The notes under the pieces were generated by a model. It saw only the letters and a list, made by a program, of their open reading frames with translations. It was not told the DNA's origin and made no database searches. Of a DNA stretch of 64,000 nt, positions 23,964 to 33,834 are shown piece after piece (positions within the stretch are counted from its first letter, which is position 1; each line of letters starts with the position of its first letter). The position numbers and the translations under genes were made by a program. The stretch lies in the NCBI GenBank assembly GCA_024234575.1, contig JACKOB010000002.1:1-64000 (forward strand), written 5' to 3'. This DNA is from Hahellaceae bacterium. Its GTDB lineage: Bacteria > Pseudomonadota > Gammaproteobacteria > Pseudomonadales > Oleiphilaceae.

Positions 23964-24872
23964 TCAATCAGGGAACGTCCCCCCAGTAATGGTTATAGTG
24001 CTTGCCAAGTCAACAAAGCCATTGATATAAGCCACCGCCATATCTGCCTCTCGGGTGCCGACAAATATCTGTTTATAAATACCTGACGCGCCAATTGGTA
24101 CGGGCACGATGGGTAAACTTTGCGCGTATTTCGCGACCAACCAACGGGGCAAAGCCGTAACCCCCCTTCCTGACGCCACCATCTGCAACATAATATCGGT
24201 GGTTTCGATAGTTTTGTGAGATTTTGGCCGACAGCCCGCCGGAATCAAAAACTGGCTGAATATATCCAGCCGGGCCGACTCAACCGGATAAGTGATCAAG
24301 GTTTCGCTTAACAAATCTTTCGCCTCAACACAGGCGGCGTTTGCCAGCTCGTGCTTATCATTCACCACCAGGCACAGTTCGTAGTCGAACACCGGACGAT
24401 AACGCAAACCCGGTTTAAGCAGAGGGTCCGGGGTGATTAGAACATCAATATCGTAAGCAAACAGGGCTCCAATACCACCAAACTGAAACTTTTGCTTCAC
24501 ATCCACATCAATATCTGGCCATTGTTCTAAATAGGGTTCGACCACCTGCAACAACCACTGATAGCAAGGGTGACACTCCATACCAATGCGCAACGTGCCC
24601 CGCTGCCCCTGTGCGATTTGTGCGATCAGGCTTTCGGTGTGGGAAAATTGTGGTAACAAACGGTTAGCGAGACTGAGCACCTGCAAACCTGCGGTGGTAA
24701 ATCGCAGTGCTCGCCCCTGCTTCTCCCATATCGGCGTACCTAACTGGCCTTCCAGTTTTTTAATCGCATGACTTAGCGCCGATTGCGTCAAACAAAGTTT
24801 CTCGGCGGCTTCCGTAAGCGTGCCGCATTTGTCTACTTCGGCAACAATGGCCAGGTGAGCTCTCTCTAACAT
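23964..24872 (-). CDS. metR: LysR-type activator MetR
   Basis: 302 residues with an N-terminal winged HTH (GTLTEAAEKLCLTQSALSHA) and a LysR effector domain beginning near LRIGMECHPCYQW, which is characteristic of MetR. It senses homocysteine and activates metE and other methionine genes. It is divergent from metE with a MetR-type site between, the standard gammaproteobacterial arrangement. Confidence 0.93.
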   Translation of the reverse strand: MLERAHLAIVAEVDKCGTLTEAAEKLCLTQSALSHAIKKLEGQLGTPIWEKQGRALRFTTAGLQVLSLANRLLPQFSHTESLIAQIAQGQRGTLRIGMECHPCYQWLLQVVEPYLEQWPDIDVDVKQKFQFGGIGALFAYDIDVLITPDPLLKPGLRYRPVFDYELCLVVNDKHELANAACVEAKDLLSETLITYPVESARLDIFSQFLIPAGCRPKSHKTIETTDIMLQMVASGRGVTALPRWLVAKYAQSLPIVPVPIGASGIYKQIFVGTREADMAVAYINGFVDLASTITITGGTFPD

Positions 24873-24877
24873 ATTAA

Positions 24878-24890
24878 TGAATTTCCTTCA
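24878..24890. promoter_or_regulatory. MetR binding site
   Basis: TGAATTTCCTTCA is an exact match to the MetR consensus TGAA-N5-TTCA. It lies 5 bases from the metR start and about 80 bases upstream of metE, in the shared control region. A second, everted TTCA/TGAA pair lies near 24920-24930. Confidence 0.85.
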
Positions 24891-24968
24891 TAGAATTATG
24901 CATTATTACCATTATTTTTCATTATTTGAAACACGTAGGATAACCACTCTTATAGAAGGAGTGAGATA

Positions 24969-27245
24969 ATGGTAACCACACACAACCTTGGGTTTCCCCG
25001 CATTGGGCCCCACCGCGAATTAAAGCACGCGCTTGAATCTTTTTGGAAAGGATCAAGCACAGCAGAGGCGTTAGAACAGGTCGCCGCAGATTTACGGCAA
25101 CAAAACTGGCAGAGTCAAAGCCATCTAAACTACACCCCGGTAGGTGACTTTTCGTTATACGATCATGTGTTAGATATGAGCGTGACGCTCGGCAATATAC
25201 CAGCACGGATTCATCAACTTGATGGGTCAGAACAAGATGCTTACTTTAGGCTTGCCCGCGGCAGAAGCCCATCTGATACATGTCAGTGCTGCACAGCTGC
25301 CGGTGAGATGACAAAATGGCTGGATACCAATTATCACTACATCGTGCCGGAGTTTGACGCGCAAACAACCTTTCGCCTGAATGCTGCGCGATTGATTAAG
25401 CAAGTGCAGGAAGCGATATCCCAAGGTGTCACAGCCAAGCCGGTGATAATCGGCCCGGTATCATACTTGTGGCTGGGAAAAAGCAAAGATGATACATCCC
25501 GCTTGGCGCTGTTGGATCAGCTGCTGCCGGTATACAGCCAACTGTTAAACCAACTGCATGAGCTTGGCATAAAATGGGTGCAAATCGACGAGCCTGCACT
25601 GGTCACTGAGCTGGAATCTGGCTGGCGACATGCGTTTCATCTGGCCTATCATCATCTAAAAAGCAGCCCGGTTAGTTTGCTGCTAACAACCTACTTCGGA
25701 CAGCTGCAGGAAAACCTGCAACTTGCCTGTGAGTTGCCGGTTCAGGGGTTGCATGTAGATGCGATACGAGCCCGCGACGAAGTCCATAAAGTTATCGACT
25801 GGTTGCCACAACACAAGGTTTTATCGCTGGGTATTATTGACGGTCGAAACATTTGGAAAAACGACCTTAACAGGACACTCGACTGGCTCGAGCCGATATA
25901 TGCTCGTTTGCAAAAACGACTGTGGATCGCTCCCAGCTGTTCTTTGTTGCACGTGCCGGTAGACTTGGCGAGTGAGACGAAGCTCGATGCAGAGATCACA
26001 TCCTGGTTGTCATTTGCGATACAAAAACTGACAGAGCTTGATGTCATTGCACAGGCTTTAAACCATGGACGAGAGAGCGTTGCCGAAACCCTTAACGACA
26101 ATCAACAGGCGATAGACCGCAAACACCGATCAGCCCGCGTCCATAATCCCGCGGTTAAACAAGCGCTGAGCAATATTAACGACAGCATGAGTCAGCGCCA
26201 GTCCGCCTACCCTGAGCGAGCCCGTATCCAAAAAGATTTGCTAAACCTGCCCAAGTTTCCAACCACGACTATTGGCTCATTTCCGCAAACCCAGGAGATA
26301 CGCCAAACTCGTGCTCTATATAAGCAGGGCAAACTGAGTGAAGACGATTACCGCCAGCGGATCAAAGCAGAAATTAAAGTCTGCGTGGACCAGCAAGAAC
26401 AGATTAACCTGGATGTATTAGTACATGGCGAGCCAGAGCGTAATGACATGGTCGAGTATTTTGGCGAACAGTTGTCGGGCTATGCTTTTAGTGATTTTGG
26501 CTGGGTGCAGTCTTACGGTTCTCGCTGTGTAAAACCGCCGATTATCTACGGCGACATTACGCGTGAAAAACCCATGACTGTCGACTGGATTAAGTATGCA
26601 CAGTCGCTAACACACAAGCCAATGAAAGGTATGCTGACTGGCCCGGTAACGATTCTCAACTGGTCGTTCGTGCGGGATGATCAACCCCGTGACCTTACCT
26701 GCAAACAGATCGCGCTGGCGGTTCGGGCAGAAGTGCAGGATCTGGAAACAGCCGGTGTAGGTATTATTCAAATTGATGAAGCAGCGTTACGAGAAGGTCT
26801 GCCGCTGCGCCGGGGGCAATGGCAAACCTATCTGGACTGGGCAATCAGCGCCTTTTGTCTGAGTGCAAACGGGGTATCTGACCAAACCCAAATACACACA
26901 CATATGTGCTATTCAGAGTTCAACGATATTATGCCCGCGATCGCAAAAATGGATGCGGATGTCATCACCATTGAGACATCCCGCTCAGATATGGAATTAC
27001 TGGATGCCTTTGATGAGTTTAGCTATCCCAATGAGATTGGCCCTGGCGTGTATGATATTCACTCGCCAAATATCTGTTCTGAAGATCAGGTCGTTGATTT
27101 GTTGCGTAAAGCGGCGAAGAGCATTCCGCCAGAGCGCCTTTGGGTGAATCCGGATTGCGGTCTGAAAACACGCTCCTGGGACGAGGTAACACCAGCGTTG
27201 GCTAACATGGTGCGTGCTGCAAAAAAATTACGTGCCGAGAGCTAA
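24969..27245 (+). CDS. metE: cobalamin-independent methionine synthase MetE
   Basis: Transfers a methyl group from methyltetrahydropteroyl-triglutamate to homocysteine. 758 residues, full length, with the duplicated barrel structure. In the C-terminal half the zinc site appears as HTHMCYSEF (His and Cys near residue 643) and NPDCGLKTR (Cys near 727), and the catalytic His is in [10 protein letters not shown] near residue 697. AAGGAGTG precedes the ATG. The control region holds a MetR site and no B12 riboswitch. Confidence 0.97.
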   Translation: MVTTHNLGFPRIGPHRELKHALESFWKGSSTAEALEQVAADLRQQNWQSQSHLNYTPVGDFSLYDHVLDMSVTLGNIPARIHQLDGSEQDAYFRLARGRSPSDTCQCCTAAGEMTKWLDTNYHYIVPEFDAQTTFRLNAARLIKQVQEAISQGVTAKPVIIGPVSYLWLGKSKDDTSRLALLDQLLPVYSQLLNQLHELGIKWVQIDEPALVTELESGWRHAFHLAYHHLKSSPVSLLLTTYFGQLQENLQLACELPVQGLHVDAIRARDEVHKVIDWLPQHKVLSLGIIDGRNIWKNDLNRTLDWLEPIYARLQKRLWIAPSCSLLHVPVDLASETKLDAEITSWLSFAIQKLTELDVIAQALNHGRESVAETLNDNQQAIDRKHRSARVHNPAVKQALSNINDSMSQRQSAYPERARIQKDLLNLPKFPTTTIGSFPQTQEIRQTRALYKQGKLSEDDYRQRIKAEIKVCVDQQEQINLDVLVHGEPERNDMVEYFGEQLSGYAFSDFGWVQSYGSRCVKPPIIYGDITREKPMTVDWIKYAQSLTHKPMKGMLTGPVTILNWSFVRDDQPRDLTCKQIALAVRAEVQDLETAGVGIIQIDEAALREGLPLRRGQWQTYLDWAISAFCLSANGVSDQTQIHTHMCYSEFNDIMPAIAKMDADVITIETSRSDMELLDAFDEFSYPNEIGPGVYDIHSPNICSEDQVVDLLRKAAKSIPPERLWVNPDCGLKTRSWDEVTPALANMVRAAKKLRAES

Positions 27246-27296
27246 GCACTAAAACAGCCTCCAGACCGCGACGACAAGGTCTGGGGCCGTTGCCTA

Positions 27297-28097
27297 TCAC
27301 ATTAGCATGAGTTTATCATTGAGTGCTGCCCAACCACCTTGCTCATTAATCAGCTTAGCGACATTGTACTTACCAAATATACGCGTGACGCCACGACGTG
27401 TGAAAATTTCATAAAAAATCGCTGATGCAGGTCCCTGAGGGCCGGATACACCACCAAATGCACTTGCAACTTTAACTTCTTGAAATGCACGCCAGTGTAT
27501 TTCAATTGCAACCCTTTGGATCAAAGCTGACAGAGTCAATTTTACGTTACACTTTGCCGCCGCGGCAACAACGCCAGCTAACACCCCAATGGCGGGCACG
27601 GGAATAGCGCCCGCTGCAAGACCAGTTCCTCTGATTGCGGCTTTAGCCGACTTAGCTTGAAGAATAGCATCTACCCACTCATTAATTTTTTTACTACGGC
27701 TAAAACCTGATGCAACAGCTTTTACCTGCATCATATGAGCGGAGGTGCTGAGCAGTGCATTAGAATGCTGTGCAAGCGCTCCAACATCAACAACGGTGGC
27801 GCTGGAAGCAAGTGTTCCAGCCAAAGAAACACCAGCACCGCCTATAGATTTAAAACGCCGATTGCCCAAATAAGAGCGCGTGTAATAAGATGCTCCAGAA
27901 GTATGGCCGTTGGCTAAAAAAAAGGGATTGGGGGCAATACCTGCCGTGACATCCTCGTTTAGACCATCCACTTCCTTACATAAACTTCTACAGAAATGTA
28001 CTACTTTTACCGCCTCTCCCACCTTGGCGGCATCAGCTAACGCCTCTAGAAACGTCCATGCAATATCTTCGTTTCGTTCTTCCTCTGCTGTAGGCAT
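27297..28097 (-). CDS. hypothetical protein with Ala/Gly-rich helical segments
   Basis: 266 residues, not recognised. The N terminus is acidic and soluble (MPTAEEERNEDIAWTFLEAL). The middle has two hydrophobic, glycine-rich stretches (GAGVSLAGTLASSATVVDVG and GAIPVPAIGVLAGVVAAAAK) that could insert in a membrane or pack as amphipathic helices. The C terminus is soluble. A ribosome-binding site (GAGAGAGG) lies upstream. The layout (soluble head, Gly/Ala hairpin) recalls pore-forming or effector-like proteins, but nothing confirms this. It stands alone between metE and nrdB. Confidence 0.55.
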   Translation of the reverse strand: MPTAEEERNEDIAWTFLEALADAAKVGEAVKVVHFCRSLCKEVDGLNEDVTAGIAPNPFFLANGHTSGASYYTRSYLGNRRFKSIGGAGVSLAGTLASSATVVDVGALAQHSNALLSTSAHMMQVKAVASGFSRSKKINEWVDAILQAKSAKAAIRGTGLAAGAIPVPAIGVLAGVVAAAAKCNVKLTLSALIQRVAIEIHWRAFQEVKVASAFGGVSGPQGPASAIFYEIFTRRGVTRIFGKYNVAKLINEQGGWAALNDKLMLM

Positions 28098-28191
28098 ATT
28101 TCACCTCTCTCTATGATTTTATTTATTATACGATCACCACAATTCTTAAAAATTTGCGCCATACTAAGGCAAGTTGACCGTCTACAATTAA

Positions 28192-28216
28192 GGGGGCGAT
28201 TTTCGTACCCGCCCCC
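28192..28216 (-). terminator. hairpin after nrdB
   Basis: GGGGGCG (28192-28198) pairs with CGCCCCC (28210-28216) across an 11-base loop. It lies about 60 bases after the nrdB stop on the minus strand; the T tract is short. Confidence 0.55.
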
Positions 28217-28277
28217 CCTCAATCGAATTTTATTAAAATAAGTTTTTAGACATCAACTAAAGTATTACCTCAGACCG

Positions 28278-29438
28278 CTACCAACTCAACGCTGCACCGG
28301 TTTGATACTCTGTTACCCGTGTTTCGAAAAAGTTCTTCTCTTTGCGCATGCTGGCTTGTTCATCCAGCCAGTCGAGGCGCAATGTGGCCCCCGGAAAGGG
28401 TTCGGTTAGATTTAACTGCCGCGCACGTCGGTTGGCAATATAGCGAAACTGACCATGATGATCCTCTGCGTTATAGCCCAGTATAGGATCACGCAGAATA
28501 TAACCGGCATAGGCTTCTTCGGCCGCATCAGATTCTTCCCACATTGTTTGCAATGCTTTGGGGTCAAGGGTCAGTTTTTCTTCCAATAACAGCTGCCTCA
28601 CTACTCGCAACCCAAAAGCACAGTGCATCACTTCGTCCCGCATAATGTACTGCAGCTGCTCTGCGCTGCCTTTCATCAAGCCGCGCCGCTGCAATGCGAA
28701 GATGGGACTAAACCCGTTATAGAACCAGCAACCTTCAAAAACAGCGGCAAAAAAGAGATAAGACATCGCAAACTCTTCCAGATTGTCGCGGTTGGTTAAA
28801 TCAAGGTCTGATGTGAGCACATTGCTTAATCGCTGATTGGCCAACCTGATTTTGCCATAGATTTCCGGCACAACCCGATACCGGTTGTAGATGTCACCCT
28901 GATCAAGACCGATGGTTTCAATGCAGTGCTGATAGGTCCAGGTGTGCAGCGCTTCTTCATACACTTGGCGGGCCTGGTATATCTGCAGCTCTGGTGCGGT
29001 CATTTTTTCCATCACCGCCAGACCGATATTACGCATGGCCAATATGTCTGACGTCGTCAGGTAAGCGAGCACGTTTTCATAGACATGCCGCTCTTCGACC
29101 GTCAATTTGTGGTGGTAGTCATACACATCCTGGGCCATGTTGATATCCAGCGGAGTCCAATGGTTCTTATTGGCATTGAGAAAAAACTCCCACGCCCATG
29201 GATACTTGAATGGTGCCAGCTGGTTAATATCGGTACTGGCATTCACTATACGTTTGTCATCCGGATTAATCGGGGCCAGAGAAGCGATTTTCTCTAGCGG
29301 TGGTTCTCCACTAAAAGCGGTGGCAGAAGGTACGTTCATCACCTCTGGCGTTACAAAAGCAGAGGATTGATTACTGCCAATGGCATGGGTCAGCGGGTTG
29401 TCCCAGGCAGTGAGTATCGGTGTCTTTAACTGTTTCAT
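28278..29438 (-). CDS. nrdB: class I ribonucleotide reductase beta subunit
   Basis: 386 residues; it houses the diiron centre and radical. The metal ligands are visible as Asp131 (TTSDILAM), Glu162 and His165 (YEEALHTWTY) and a later DEVMHCAFG. Tyr169, four residues after the His, corresponds to the radical tyrosine (E. coli Tyr122), so it is a tyrosyl-radical enzyme and not the chlamydial Phe type. The ATG at 29438 shares its A with the nrdA stop (TAATG); the open frame begins 18 bases earlier. Confidence 0.93.
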   Translation of the reverse strand: MKQLKTPILTAWDNPLTHAIGSNQSSAFVTPEVMNVPSATAFSGEPPLEKIASLAPINPDDKRIVNASTDINQLAPFKYPWAWEFFLNANKNHWTPLDINMAQDVYDYHHKLTVEERHVYENVLAYLTTSDILAMRNIGLAVMEKMTAPELQIYQARQVYEEALHTWTYQHCIETIGLDQGDIYNRYRVVPEIYGKIRLANQRLSNVLTSDLDLTNRDNLEEFAMSYLFFAAVFEGCWFYNGFSPIFALQRRGLMKGSAEQLQYIMRDEVMHCAFGLRVVRQLLLEEKLTLDPKALQTMWEESDAAEEAYAGYILRDPILGYNAEDHHGQFRYIANRRARQLNLTEPFPGATLRLDWLDEQASMRKEKNFFETRVTEYQTGAALSW

Positions 29439-32320
29439 TATTGGCATGCCTCGCACTCAGGATCAAGAATTGAACAAAAACCGGGTTCCGTGTCGGCGTT
29501 ATCTGCCATGTTGGCCTCACGGCGGCCTTCGTCTGATTTTTCGATATGGGTTGCCCCCAAAGAGCGCAGGTAATAAGTTGTTTTTAAGCCCCGAGACCAA
29601 GCGAGCTTGTAGAGATTATCGAGCATTTTCCCCGAAGGCTGCGCAAGATAAAGGTTGAGGCTTTGTGCCTGATCAAGCCACTTCTGTCGGCGGGATGCTG
29701 CTTCGATCAGCCAGCGTGAATCGATTTCGAAAACCGTCGCAAAGAGTTGCTGAATGTCTTCTGGCACCCGCGACAACTGGCTCAACTCACCGTCATAGTA
29801 TTTGAGATCACTGACCATCACCTCATCCCATAGCCCCTGTTCTTTCAGCACCTTCACAAGGCTTGGATTAATTACTGTAAACTCGCCAGACAAATTAGAT
29901 TTAACATAGAGATTTTGGTAGGTGGGCTCGATGGATTGCGTAACGCCCACAATATTTGAGATTGTCGCCGTAGGGGCAATCGCCATCACATTCGAATTAC
30001 GCATACCATAACGCTTAACCAGCTCTCTTACCGGCGACCAGTCGAGCTGGCAACCGGCATCCAGTGTGCAGTAATCATTGCCACGCCCTTCGGCCAGCAA
30101 TCCTAAACTGTCAATTGGCAAAATACCCTGATACCAGAGAGACCCTTCATAACTCGCATACTCTCCGCGCTCTTTCGCCAGTAAAGCAGATGCACGTATG
30201 GCGTGAAAACTGATTAACTCCATAGATTGGTCGGCAAACTGCACCGCCTCGACACTCGCATAAGGAATCTTCAGCGCATATAACGCATCCTGAAAACCCA
30301 TAATGCCAAGTCCAACCGGCCGGTGTTGTAAGTTAGCCTGCCGTGCCTGATCCACCGCATAGAAGTTAAGGTCGATAACGTTATCCAACATCCGCACAGC
30401 CGTTTCGATGGTGCGTCGCAGCTGCGTAGAGTTTAACTGGCCGTTATCAATATGATTCGCCAGATTGATCGACCCCAGATTACAAACCGCGATTTCATCA
30501 GCGCTGGTATTTAGGGCTATTTCAGTACATAAGTTAGACGAGTGCACGACACCGCAATGTTGCTGTGGTGAACGCACATTGCAGGCATCTTTAAAGGTGA
30601 TCCACGGGTGCCCGGTTTCAAACAGCATGGACAACATTTTCCGCCACAACTCTTTGGCCGATACCGTTTTGTGCAACGATATATCACCCCGTGCCGCCTG
30701 CGCTTCGTATTTTGCATACTGTTCTTCGAAAGCCTGACCAAACAGGTCATGCAGATCACTCACATCATCCGGCGAAAACAGCGTCCATTTTTCATCGTTA
30801 AACACTCGCTTCATAAACAGGTCTGGAATCCAGTTTGCGGTGTTCATGTCGTGCGTGCGCCGCCGCTCATCGCCAGTATTTTTACGCAACTCAAGAAACT
30901 CTTCGATATCGAGGTGCCAGGTTTCGAGATAAGCACAAACCGCTCCTTTGCGTTTACCGCCCTGGTTGACGGCCACAGCCGTGTCGTTGACCACCTTCAG
31001 AAAAGGCACAACTCCTTGCGACTCACCGTTAGTACCTTTAATGTGCGCCCCCAATGCCCGCACTGGCGTCCAATCATTACCCAACCCACCCGCCCATTTC
31101 GAGAGTAAGGCATTGTCTTTCAGGGCATTGTAAATGCCACCCAAATCATCCGGTACCGTAGTGAGATAGCATGACGATAGCTGTGAGTGGCGTGTGCCTG
31201 CATTAAACAGGGTTGGCGTAGAAGTCATGTAATCGAAAGACGAAAGCACCTCATAAAACTCAATTGCCCTCTCATTCGGGTCGTCTTCATTCAGCGCAAG
31301 CCCCATCGCTACACGCATAAAGAACGTTTGCGGTAACTCTAAGCGCACCTGCTGGTGGCTGATAAAGTATCGATCGTAAAGGGTCTGCAAGCCAAGATAG
31401 GTAAATAACTTATCTCGCTCTGGCTTCAGCGCCGCCGCCAAACGATCCAGATCAAAAGTAAGCAGGGATTCTGACAGCAACTCTAACGAAACACAGCGCT
31501 CTATACTGGCTTTGAAAACAACCGCAACAGACTCGGCGGTATACTCAGCGGGCACCGTCGAGCTTAATGACAATGCGGGAACCAGTTCAGTCCAAAGTTT
31601 ATTGAGTAATAGCCTGGCGCAGACAAAGGAGTACCCCGGCTCGGTTTCGATAAGGGTTCTGACGCTCATCACCATGGCGGCGATCACATCCGAAGATTTC
31701 ATCCCATCGTAGAGTGACTGATGAACTCTTTGGGTAATAAGCATGGCGTTAATATCGGCAATATCCGCACAAGCCCAATTAATCAGGTGGTCAATCGTCG
31801 ACAATGCCAAGTTGGTTCTATCGCCATTGCGCTCTAGCACCGAGATAGCAGGCCGGGTATCAACCTCTTGTGCCGCCGATCGTTGTTGGTGGTGCGCTTC
31901 CCGGTAGAGCACATAAGCACGCGCCACTTTTTGATGGCCGTGGCGCATCAAACCCAGCTCAACCAGATCTTGCAACTCTTCAATATGCACACTGCCACCA
32001 TCTGGCAAACGTCGCTTCAGCCGTTGCGAGATTTCTGCGGCAATTTTATTCACCATCTCCCGCACGCGGGACGAACCTGAAGCCTGCGAACCTTCAACTG
32101 CAAGAAACGCCTTCGTCATGGCTATCGCCATTTTTTCTTCGGTGTAAGGGTCCGGTTGGCCGTTTCGTTTTATAACGTAGAGTATAAGGGTGCCAGCCGC
32201 GTTATTGCTGTCACAGGGTGTTAATGGCGTGGGGTCTGCACAGTCTGCAGAATGAGATGTTAAGTTGTCATTGAGTGACTGCAAGGGAATATCCTCTTTG
32301 TCTATTCGCGAGAACTCCAT
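29438..32320 (-). CDS. nrdA: class I ribonucleotide reductase alpha subunit
   Basis: About 960 residues, longer than E. coli NrdA because of an N-terminal extension. An ATP-cone (VIKRNGQPDPYTEEKMAIAM) at roughly residues 45-135 serves allosteric activity control, followed by the ten-stranded barrel. RRTHDMNTANWIPDLF, TEIALNTSADEIAVCNLGSI and MAIAPTATISNIVG are family landmarks. The C terminus ends in a redox Cys pair (CEACQ). Start: ATG 32320 lacks a clear Shine-Dalgarno; a TTG at about 32287, behind GAGG, is an alternative. It is preceded by a cobalamin riboswitch, so expression should fall when B12 is plentiful. Confidence 0.93.
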   Translation of the reverse strand: MEFSRIDKEDIPLQSLNDNLTSHSADCADPTPLTPCDSNNAAGTLILYVIKRNGQPDPYTEEKMAIAMTKAFLAVEGSQASGSSRVREMVNKIAAEISQRLKRRLPDGGSVHIEELQDLVELGLMRHGHQKVARAYVLYREAHHQQRSAAQEVDTRPAISVLERNGDRTNLALSTIDHLINWACADIADINAMLITQRVHQSLYDGMKSSDVIAAMVMSVRTLIETEPGYSFVCARLLLNKLWTELVPALSLSSTVPAEYTAESVAVVFKASIERCVSLELLSESLLTFDLDRLAAALKPERDKLFTYLGLQTLYDRYFISHQQVRLELPQTFFMRVAMGLALNEDDPNERAIEFYEVLSSFDYMTSTPTLFNAGTRHSQLSSCYLTTVPDDLGGIYNALKDNALLSKWAGGLGNDWTPVRALGAHIKGTNGESQGVVPFLKVVNDTAVAVNQGGKRKGAVCAYLETWHLDIEEFLELRKNTGDERRRTHDMNTANWIPDLFMKRVFNDEKWTLFSPDDVSDLHDLFGQAFEEQYAKYEAQAARGDISLHKTVSAKELWRKMLSMLFETGHPWITFKDACNVRSPQQHCGVVHSSNLCTEIALNTSADEIAVCNLGSINLANHIDNGQLNSTQLRRTIETAVRMLDNVIDLNFYAVDQARQANLQHRPVGLGIMGFQDALYALKIPYASVEAVQFADQSMELISFHAIRASALLAKERGEYASYEGSLWYQGILPIDSLGLLAEGRGNDYCTLDAGCQLDWSPVRELVKRYGMRNSNVMAIAPTATISNIVGVTQSIEPTYQNLYVKSNLSGEFTVINPSLVKVLKEQGLWDEVMVSDLKYYDGELSQLSRVPEDIQQLFATVFEIDSRWLIEAASRRQKWLDQAQSLNLYLAQPSGKMLDNLYKLAWSRGLKTTYYLRSLGATHIEKSDEGRREANMADNADTEPGFCSILDPECEACQ

Positions 32321-32353
32321 CTGGCGAAACAACAAAAAAGTACCCACACACAG

Positions 32354-32398
32354 GCGAATCAATGCACTGGTGACGAGAACTCCAATGCCTTGAATCGC
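32354..32398 (-). other. leader hairpin between riboswitch and nrdA
   Basis: Arms 32382-32398 and 32354-32370 pair at 14 of 17 positions. A run of six T (minus strand) lies at 32339-32334, about 14 bases beyond the stem, which is too far for a textbook terminator. It may be part of the expression platform. Confidence 0.4.
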
Positions 32399-32420
32399 GA
32401 AGACGGAAGTGATTATTCTG

Positions 32421-32590
32421 GCAGGTCTTCGGACTTAGAAGCTCAATGCAAAATTGCATTTCCTACAGCGACGGCTTCCCATTCATTACATGAACAGTGC
32501 CTGAGAGTAGCCTTAACAGCCCCTCTCGTGTCGCGTTCGTTCTTCAATACCGCTGCGCGTCAGCTCCGGATTCACACCGGATTCCCGATA
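32421..32590 (-). promoter_or_regulatory. cobalamin riboswitch upstream of nrdAB
   Basis: Read on the minus strand, the region has GGTGTGAATCCGGAGCTG followed by ACGCGCAGCGGTA, then GGGAAGCC, and the B12 box AAGTCCGAAGACCTGCC (32438-32422). Order, spacing and conserved cores match the cobalamin aptamer (GGTG..AATCC..GCTG.C.CGCA...GTA). It ends about 100 bases before nrdA in the same direction. Such switches lower class I reductase expression when adenosylcobalamin is available for a class II enzyme. Confidence 0.9.
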
Positions 32591-33018
32591 GGTCGTAAAG
32601 TAAAAAAAACACTACATATACAACCTAAACCAGATGTTAAGCACTATATATACGACGCATAACAAAGTAAACCCTATCCTGCCGGACGGCATTAAGGGGC
32701 AGGTAAGGCCGAGTGAACGGAGAATAATTTAGTTTTATTATTCGGAATTGAGTTACAAGTGGTGATTACAGGCACTATAGGACATATCGATATCAAACAT
32801 ATATAGCTAACAAGAACATGGTGCGGCGAGGCTAAGCGACTGGCAGAAGATACCGGCGTGCCGTATCAAAGCCTTATTAATTTGTATTTAAGAGATTGTG
32901 CTGCGCATCATAGAAAGATTGATATATCGTGGCATAACCAAACCCAGCCTTAACAACCGACCGCTACGGATTTAGTGCAGCAGGTGAGCGGTACCCTCTA
33001 AGAGCACCACTCACCAGA
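32591..33018. other. intergenic region between nrdA leader and potI
   Basis: Holds the promoter of the nrdA leader (right of 32590, leftward), a hairpin CCTGCC/GGCAGG at 32678-32703, and the antitoxin remnant at 32807-32953. No intact gene. Confidence 0.5.
32807..32953 (+). pseudogene. remnant of CopG/BrnA-like antitoxin gene
   Basis: An open stretch without a start codon, cut off by a stop at 32804, reads KRLAEDTGVPYQSLINLYL then RDCAAHHRKIDISW before a stop at 32951. The GVPYQSLINLYLRD pattern is typical of the C-terminal half of small ribbon-helix-helix antitoxins. The N-terminal DNA-binding half and any toxin are missing. Family naming is from recalled pattern only. Confidence 0.55.
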
Positions 33019-33834
33019 TCAGGATTTTTTACTTAGCTGTTTTTCTTGCCGATAAATCACAAAGCCTGCGATCAACACCGCTGCGCTTACCAGGCCAATA
33101 ACGATAGTGGCCAGGGCGTTAATCTGCGGGCTAACCCCTAAGCGCACACTGGAATACACAACCATTGGTAACGTGGTTGAACCCGGGCCAGACACGAAGC
33201 TGGCGATAACCAGATCATCCAAAGACAGGGTAAACGCCAACAGCCAGCCTGCTACCAGTGCGGGCGAAATAATGGGAAGCGTGATGGCGAAGAAAACCTT
33301 AAGAGGTCTTGCTCCAAGATCCATCGCGGCCTCTTCAAGGGATTGATCCATATGGGCCAATCTACTCTGTGCAATTACCGTAACATAAGCCATCGAGAAC
33401 GTTACGTGGGCAATCAGTATGGTGAGTTGTCCGCGTCCTTCGGGCCAGCCGAGCAAGTCTTCCATTGCCACAAATAGCAGCAGCAAAGATAAACCAATGA
33501 TGATTTCAGGCATTACCAAGGGTGCGGTTACCATGACGGCGAGGCTTTTGCGACCTTTGGCATCTTTCAGGCGTACGAGGGCCAACGCAGCGAGTGTCCC
33601 TAAAATAACTGCGAGGGTTGCGTTCATGGATGCGATCTTGACGCTTAGCCACGCCGCATCAAGCAGGGCGTCGTTGTGCATTAATTCGCCATACCACTTG
33701 GTACTGAACCCCGCCCAGACAGATACCAGCCGGCTTTCGTTAAACGAGAAAATAACCAGACTTAAAATTGGGCCGTAGAGGAAGGCAAAGCCAAAAAACA
33801 AAAACGTGTATAAAGCCGTTCGACGCTGTTTCAT
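33019..33834 (-). CDS. potI: putrescine ABC transporter permease PotI
   Basis: 271 residues with about six membrane segments, starting YTFLFFGFAFLYGPILSLVI. It has the EAA-type loop for the ATPase (EEAAMDLGARPLKVFFAITL). This is the second permease of a PotFGHI-type importer. Its ATG overlaps the potH stop. Order and operon support the assignment; spermidine/putrescine PotC is the closest alternative. Confidence 0.88.
   Translation of the reverse strand: MKQRRTALYTFLFFGFAFLYGPILSLVIFSFNESRLVSVWAGFSTKWYGELMHNDALLDAAWLSVKIASMNATLAVILGTLAALALVRLKDAKGRKSLAVMVTAPLVMPEIIIGLSLLLLFVAMEDLLGWPEGRGQLTILIAHVTFSMAYVTVIAQSRLAHMDQSLEEAAMDLGARPLKVFFAITLPIISPALVAGWLLAFTLSLDDLVIASFVSGPGSTTLPMVVYSSVRLGVSPQINALATIVIGLVSAAVLIAGFVIYRQEKQLSKKS

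Noticed and set aside
32334..32398. Intrinsic terminator in the nrdA leader
   Set aside because: The stem is convincing but the T run begins about 14 bases after it, so it was listed only as a leader hairpin.
32762..32780. GTGATTACAGGCAC resembling the IS right end
   Set aside because: Only about a dozen bases match and there is no second end or transposase remnant nearby.
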